A stretch of DNA of 64,000 nt, from assembly GCF_963576615.1 (NCBI RefSeq), contig NC_088709.1, positions 13,522,764-13,586,763 on the forward strand, given 5' to 3'. Below are positions 60,901-64,000 of this stretch, one piece after another. The position numbers and the translations under genes are program-made. The DNA comes from Watersipora subatra (Eukaryota; Bryozoa; Gymnolaemata; Cheilostomatida; Watersiporidae). Under the pieces are notes generated by a model. The model was not told the origin of the DNA. It did no database searches and saw only the letters and a program-made list of their open reading frames with translations. The first letter of the stretch is position 1; every line of letters begins with the position of its first letter.

Positions 60901-63681
60901 ACATTCGCTTCGCTCGTAAAAGGGCTAAATTTATCTTCCCAAAATTCTGATGAGCTATTTGAAAAATATAACACCAGCCTCTATTTGAACGCCGCCTCCA
61001 ATTGACCGCCACTATAGAAAAAGGGTTGAAAAATAGAGTGCCATGGCATTTAATTAGAGGTGTTACGGTATATGCCCACAAATTGCTTCAACTCAATGCT
61101 TGGTCTATAATTACACCACTAAAACTTCTAAGAATTGAGGATTATTACTAGATTATCTTGGTATGAGGAAGTGCTACTTTAGCATTTTTGCTTACTAATA
61201 GAGATGAGTGTGGGATCTTCAGAGGTTCTTGCAAGTAGGAGCGCCATGGTCTCTCCGGAGATGCCTTCCTCAACGGAGAAGGCTGCCTCTGTAATGGCAC
61301 CAGCTAGTCATCTCAACCAAGACCCTATAACAGTTACTACAAAGGAGACATCCCAAAGTATGATACAACAGACTGCAGGTGAGTGTCATGGTTTGACCTT
61401 TAAAATATGGTGAACTTTGTTAAACAATACAATATAGTTTTACATATCACAGAATGATTCCTTTCTTAATAGTATAGAACCTCTGGAAATGGCAAGATAG
61501 AACTATAATAAAACACCAGAAAGAAATATGACCATAAGTCATAAGCATATGCCTGAAGACAAAAAGGATATACCAAATGCTAGACTAATAGACACAAAAA
61601 CCTTTTAAACGCTGGGCTCCAGGTTAGTTGTCTCTGGCCTGGCCCTACTGACATTGGAGGCTTCGGATTAGTTGTTTCTATGGAACTGAAACTGGTGATG
61701 TTTGTACATTTCATGCAGTATTTTATATCTCTATATTATTCTTATGTTACTTGACATCGATATACCAGTGAAATGCTTTTTTTACATATGAGGAAGCTAG
61801 AGAATTCGTACTATTTACAGGCATACGAAAAAATTGAGATAGCAAAATTTCGGACGATTTCTGCTTTACGATATAAGGTAGCTTGGAGAGCCGAGTACAG
61901 TATGGGAGAGGTCGCTTTCGAGAACGTCATCGGTCGGTCTTTCTTTTTCGATCAGTTTGTAAAAGTTTTAATAAGGTCGGTTAAAAGTGATGGTAAAAGG
62001 GATGGCAAAAAGCGCCAAACTGAAAAAACTAATAAAAACAATAAAATTGGAATTACTGGTAAGTTAAAACTTCAGATTAAAACTTCTTTGTAAGTGTGTG
62101 TTCAGTAAGCTAGATTCATTTGAGTTAAATTTACAGTTTATGTTAGCATCAAAAAAGTTTAGGCTACCGAATGTGTTGCTGTCAAGACTTTCTCACACCG
62201 CTGTCAGCCGCTATGGCTGTCTCAAAGGTAGGACCTGCATATAATGTACCTAATAATGTTACCATTTATTGCAGATCATAACCGCTAGATAGGTACTTAT
62301 TACTTTCTGAATGTAGGTAGTGAATTTAAGCATTAAAACACGATTGATTTCCATCGTAAAATATTGTTTTAGGTTTTTTTCAGAAGATGGGAGCAGCTTA
62401 ATTTGTATTTAGTTAGTTTACATAGAAAATATTGTTTTAAGATGCGAGAGAATTAACAATTAAACTCGCGTGTCGAGCCATGACTGTATTGTATATGGCA
62501 TTACTAGGCCACTAAAGGCCTTTTTCCGCTATTACTAATCGGTTAGGTGTAAGGTATGTGTATCTTTATTGAATTTCGTGATTGCTAAACATTTGATCAT
62601 ATCATGGTTAGTATCATTCATCTTCAACTTTTTCTAAAACATTCTTATTAACATGTTTGCTGTTTGGTAGCTTCTCAGCAGTACTTCTCTCTGCCTTCTG
62701 ATTTTCTCAACTGCAGTTGTACCTCAGCTTTTGAAGCTTTCAAACTTTTCCATTCTCAACTCCCTTCTCAACCAAATCAGATTTTGATCAGAAAATTAGA
62801 GTTTTGTACAACTCGGACTGACCAACAAATCATTTTTACTGCGCTTAATTTTTTTATGTTTCAATTGTTAAAAAAAAGTGAAATGTTTCTGCTGTGCTTT
62901 TTTATTTCACTGTATGACTATGTACTACCACATGACTATCATTGTAATCATCATATGATTGTATGACTATCATTGTAATCATCATACGTTTGTATGACTA
63001 TCATTGTAATTGTCATATGATTGTATGACTATCATTGTAATCATCATATGATTGTATGACTATCATTGTAATCATCATATGGTTGTATGACTATCATTAT
63101 AATCATCATATGATTGTATGACTATCATTGTAATCATCATACGTTTGTATGACTATCATTGTAATTGTCATATAATTGTATGACTATCATTGTAATCATC
63201 ATATGATTGTATGACTATCATTGTAATCATTATATGTTTGTATGACTATCATTGTAATTGTCATATGATTATATGACTATCATTGTAATCATCATATGAT
63301 TGTATGACTATCATTGTAATCATCATATGTTTGTATGACTATCATTGTAATCGTCATATGATTGTATGGCTATCATAGTAATCATCATATGATTGTAAGG
63401 CTATCATGTTAATTATCATATCGTTGTATGACTATCATTGTATACATCATATGATTGTATGACTATCATAGCAACCATCCTATGATTGTATGACTATCGT
63501 TGTAATTGGCATGTAATTGACCTCTAAGCTGGTGCTTACAGATGGCAGCTTGACACCAGTAGATATTCCTGGCCATGGAAAAAGTAAACGTACCATCAAT
63601 GCTGAAACTATGAAGCAGCTACGAGCAGCGAGTCAGCGGCTCTCAGACAAAATGGAGAAGGAAGAAGTTTCTAGCAAAAAG
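45812..63681 (+). CDS. Tudor-domain protein, eleven 5' coding exons (3' end outside window)
   Basis: Exons join in phase: 45812..45952, 46131..46292, 49091..49327, 49885..50003, 50494..50621, 56483..56622, 56741..56957, 58416..58563, 59333..59457, 61202..61378, 63542..63681, giving 578 residues without a stop. The start ATG has an in-frame TGA two codons upstream. Residues 1-101 look helical or coiled-coil; 102-180 are Pro/Lys-rich and disordered. Residues 190-380 form an extended Tudor module: an SN-like lead strand (GPNTLWLQTSP), the Tudor core with GDIVLAKFHQDEFYYRAVV (238-256) and VFFIDFGNTEE (272-282; cage-type aromatics plus Asn279), then IPPQAHLCSLA and YSDAAISWFEGLIV. Residues 383-578 are basic and low-complexity. 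Such domains bind dimethylarginine on Piwi-type partners in germ granules; that role here is inference. I cannot match it to one TDRD family. Confidence 0.88.
46131..46292 (+). CDS. Tudor gene exon 2
   Basis: Acceptor CTCTTAAAG, donor GTACAC, phase 0 to 0. Encodes ASDSYASLVANKFSGGFNQM and a helical SYLQEISHMLDE part. A second donor eight bases on (CACAG|GTATGA) would leave phase 2 and does not fit exon 3. Confidence 0.8.
47019..47681. mobile_element. Foldback element with ~250-bp inverted arms, Tudor intron 2
   Basis: AGCCTGTCTTGACAAACT at the left end and AGTTTGTCAAGACAGGCT at the right are perfect inverses. Similarity continues inward through AAGCCGCATAGACGG / CCGTCTATGCGGCTT and the repeated block AGTTCTACTAAAG / CTTTAGTAGAACTAAA. 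Length 663 bp, no ORF. Confidence 0.85.
47748..47961 (+). repeat. 31-bp minisatellite, 7 copies, Tudor intron 2
   Basis: Unit GTTTAGCCTGTGTCTCTGGT plus ATTCYGTAGGG, with few differences between copies. Confidence 0.95.
48240..48870. repeat. Diverged inverted repeat, Tudor intron 2
   Basis: GAAGATAAACTTACACAAAATTTTAGTAGA at 48383 onward matches the reverse complement of 48820-48855, and CAAAACTTGATCGCGG (48507) matches the inverse near 48695-48715. Arms of about 150-250 bp. Related words (TTTGAGGT.., AACTTGATC, AAAATGCT) occur inside the Tigger-like MITE at 23212, so it may be a relative. Confidence 0.55.
49091..49327 (+). CDS. Tudor gene exon 3
   Basis: Acceptor CTTTGTAG, donor GTGCTA, 79 codons in phase 0. 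Pro-, Lys- and Thr-rich (SKTLPKPLPNPVV) and probably disordered. An undetected exon between exons 2 and 3 is possible. Confidence 0.75.
49328..49820 (+). repeat. ~60-bp minisatellite, about 8 copies, Tudor intron 3
   Basis: Unit core TTAGCTGACATTCTGGTAAT followed by ATTACCTGTTACATCCTGAA and CTAGAAGT. The first unit starts at the exon 3 donor (GTGCTAAAAACAACATTAGC), so the 5' splice site itself is the edge of the array. Confidence 0.93.
49885..50003 (+). CDS. Tudor gene exon 4 (SN-like lead strand)
   Basis: Acceptor ATCTGCAG, donor GTTAGT, ends in phase 2. Encodes ETEALCGFHQGPNTLWLQTS and PATIDNIAEII, as in the N-terminal flank of extended Tudor modules. Confidence 0.85.
50155..50258 (+). repeat. 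Dispersed repeat R1, copy 2
   Basis: Same as 458-561 with few changes. Here the sequence after TGTTAA continues without a foldback element, so this may show an unoccupied site. Lies in Tudor intron 4. Confidence 0.8.
50494..50621 (+). CDS. Tudor gene exon 5 (first half of Tudor core)
   Basis: Acceptor TTAATAG, donor GTGAGT, phase 2 to 1. Encodes GDIVLAKFHQDEFYYRAVVE. Confidence 0.93.
50645..51131 (+). mobile_element. 5'-truncated LINE tail, Tudor intron 5
   Basis: An open frame of about 90 codons ending in TAA at 50928 encodes FKSKVGQCCLDYQESLLWNLLP and then ISFKNELKRYL. The Y.....LWN.LP....I....FK..LK.YL pattern is the usual C-terminal tail of non-LTR retrotransposon ORF2 proteins (CR1/jockey-like). 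A 3' UTR of about 170 bp ends in a (AAAC)n tail at 51113-51131. The reverse transcriptase domain is missing. Confidence 0.85.
51132..51950. other. Tudor intron 5, between LINE and giant array
   Basis: No gene. Contains a hairpin at 51658-51689 in which TTGGAGCTGTTTC pairs with GAAACAGCTCCAA around a short loop. Confidence 0.6.
51951..56071 (+). repeat. Giant 29-bp minisatellite, about 142 copies, Tudor intron 5
   Basis: Unit TGAAGGTTGAGAGTGTTTAA plus GAGATAAGA. Two sites vary almost independently: GAGAGT/GAGGGT and GATAAG/GACAAG. Rare variants (TTCAAG, ATAAAGG, ATGAGGG, TTTAGAG) mark larger duplications. The rare TTCAAG and ATAAAGG markers each recur exactly 406 bp apart (14 units). The array is 4.1 kb and strongly purine-biased on the plus strand. 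Confidence 0.98.
56072..56482. other. Tudor intron 5, right end
   Basis: Unique sequence between the array and exon 6. No extra exon was supported. Confidence 0.5.
56483..56622 (+). CDS. Tudor gene exon 6 (second half of Tudor core)
   Basis: Acceptor GTTGACAG, donor GTGAGA. Encodes VAEVFFIDFGNTEEAPLNNL and IPPQAHLCSLAA. The Tudor barrel is split between exons 5 and 6 by a 5.9-kb intron. Confidence 0.95.
56741..56957 (+). CDS. Tudor gene exon 7 (SN-like C-terminal part)
   Basis: Acceptor TGCTGTAG, donor GTGAGT, phase 0 to 1. Encodes SPPSPAHQYSDAAISWFEGL, the standard continuation of extended Tudor modules. Confidence 0.93.
57201..57530 (+). repeat. 21-bp minisatellite, Tudor intron 7
   Basis: Unit ACATGTGGTAGGTAGGAATAT, about 14 diverged copies. 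The minus strand gives a false open frame with a 7-residue YSYLPHV period. Confidence 0.9.
57590..58370 (+). repeat. 62-bp minisatellite, about 13 copies, Tudor intron 7
   Basis: Unit core GGACTGCATAGACATAGACT then TCCATAGCATATTCCCTTTA and TATTTATACAGTAGGCCATG. It runs to within about 50 bp of the exon 8 acceptor. Confidence 0.95.
58416..58563 (+). CDS. Tudor gene exon 8
   Basis: Acceptor TGTACAG, donor GTACGT, phase 1 to 2. Encodes LKMPKGMREFYSSVQPELIK and a basic KSPPKDSLSKAQY part. Confidence 0.85.
58685..59160. mobile_element. Degenerate MITE (pogo-like CAGTGATCC end), Tudor intron 8
   Basis: Left end CAGTGATCCTCACTTTTCGT with GCGATAAGTGAAAATC. Near the right end AACCGTGAAAAATGAGC is a weak inverse of the left. 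No coding capacity. Confidence 0.5.
59333..59457 (+). CDS. Tudor gene exon 9
   Basis: Acceptor TATTTGCAG, donor GTAAGC, phase 2 to 1. Encodes LKEPPPPAEVVAADRIYLRA and a Lys/Arg-rich end. Confidence 0.85.
59458..59964. other. Tudor intron 9, first part
   Basis: 59500-59720 has loose repeats of GTACAGAATGCACTGTA-type words. No gene. Confidence 0.4.
59965..61075. mobile_element. Inverted-repeat element (~1.1 kb), Tudor intron 9
   Basis: Left block CCTCTAGTTGAATGCCACC...TATTTGAACGCTACCTC...AGAAGGGTTAAAATTATAG and right block CTATTTGAACGCCGCCTCC...AAAAGGGTTGAAAAATAGAG...TTAATTAGAGGTGTTACGGTA. The TTGAACGCCNCCTC module occurs several times in direct and inverse order. The interior is AT-rich without an ORF. 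Confidence 0.6.
61202..61378 (+). CDS. Tudor gene exon 10
   Basis: Acceptor TACTAATAG, donor GTGAGT, phase 1 to 1. Ser/Thr/Ala-rich and disordered (SVGSSEVLASRSAMVSPEM). Confidence 0.8.
61379..62909. other. Tudor intron 10, non-repeat part
   Basis: A 106-codon ORF at 61773-62093 ends in a Lys/Asn-rich tail and is not recognised. A possible exon at 62143-62227 (acceptor TTTACAG, donor GTAGGA) does not fit the phase of exons 10 and 11. Confidence 0.35.
62910..63515 (+). repeat. 31-bp minisatellite, about 19 copies, Tudor intron 10
   Basis: Unit TGTATGACTATCATTGTAAT then CATCATATGAT. Variants CATACGTT and GTCATATGAT alternate in groups. It ends about 25 bp before the exon 11 acceptor. Confidence 0.95.
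63542..63681 (+). CDS. Tudor gene exon 11 (last seen)
   Basis: Acceptor GCTTACAG, donor GTATCA, phase 1 to 0. Encodes GSLTPVDIPGHGKSKR and a helical AETMKQLRAASQRLSDKMEK. A 31-bp repeat array ends just upstream of the acceptor. Confidence 0.75.
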
Positions 63682-64000
63682 GTATCACTGACTTCCTTAC
63701 GTTGCCAGCCTACTCCACTATTCTGTCAGTTAGCAGTTGGTACGATTAGGAGTTAATCGATGTCCCCGTTGTTATAGCCACTATATAAAAAAAACTCTGC
63801 CAATGCACGCCTGACGTACAGTATGTACATTTTGCTTAAATGAACACGTTGGTTTTTGCCACAGAAAAACTTATGTGTCTGTGATAGGATGAAAGAGTTT
63901 GTCCTAAAATTGACTAAATTGTAATTCCAATTTATTTTCTTCACTTTTTGTTTGAAATTTACTTACAAATGAGGGCTTCACCCAAACAATTGTCTGTGTA
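63682..64000. other. Right edge, start of Tudor intron 11
   Basis: No further exon of the Tudor gene was seen before the window ends. Confidence 0.4.

Noticed and set aside
61773..62093. 106-codon ORF as an extra Tudor-gene exon
   Set aside because: Joining exon 10 at the only good acceptor (TTTACAG before GCATACG) gives a stop after four codons; no homology recognised.

Overview
This window is nuclear DNA from a multicellular animal, most likely a lophotrochozoan invertebrate such as a mollusc or bryozoan. It is AT-rich, its genes are split by GT-AG introns, it holds an innexin gene (a family of protostomes and a few other invertebrate groups), and it is crowded with short transposons, tRNA-like SINEs and minisatellites. 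I see no bacterial operons, no CRISPR array and no tRNA or rRNA gene. The species cannot be named from sequence alone.

Four spliced genes could be assembled by matching reading frame and intron phase at every junction. (1) Minus strand, 2178-3654: the first two coding exons of a small secreted, cysteine-containing protein of unknown family; the rest was not found. (2) Minus strand, 18160-31394: a complete four-exon innexin of 421 residues. (3) Minus strand, 35556-40790: a complete seven-exon ANKRD16 orthologue of 342 residues. (4) Plus strand, 45812-63681: the first eleven coding exons (578 residues) of a Tudor-domain protein that runs off the right edge. The extended Tudor fold is built from exons 4-7, and its core is split by an intron of about 5.9 kb.

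Layout. 1-14 kb: the secreted-protein exons, two 912-bp foldback elements with long inverted ends (562-1473 and 8975-9886, opposite orientations), simple repeats and otherwise no recognisable gene. 14-18 kb: a SINE-like element, then a 3.4-kb inverted repeat with arms of 1.0-1.2 kb. 18-31.4 kb: the innexin, whose introns hold a 50-bp satellite, a 45-bp minisatellite of 23 copies, a pogo/Tigger-like MITE and SINEs. 31.4-35.5 kb: a SINE, AT repeats and a 22-bp minisatellite with a composite higher-order pattern. 35.5-40.8 kb: ANKRD16. 41.7-43.3 kb: a decayed retrotransposon gag region with a CCHC zinc knuckle. 44.7 kb: a small MITE. 45.8-64 kb: the Tudor gene, whose introns carry six tandem-repeat families, including a 4.1-kb array of about 142 copies of a 29-bp unit, and a 5'-truncated LINE tail.

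The genes do not form a pathway. The innexin makes gap-junction channels, ANKRD16 is linked in mammals to tRNA-synthetase fidelity, and animal Tudor proteins of this type usually act in germline small-RNA granules. I found no convincing new multi-gene system. The most unusual signals are structural: the dense, gene-specific minisatellite load in the Tudor introns, the giant 29-bp array with a 406-bp higher-order duplication, the 45-bp array open in three frames, and the large palindrome beside the innexin 3' end.
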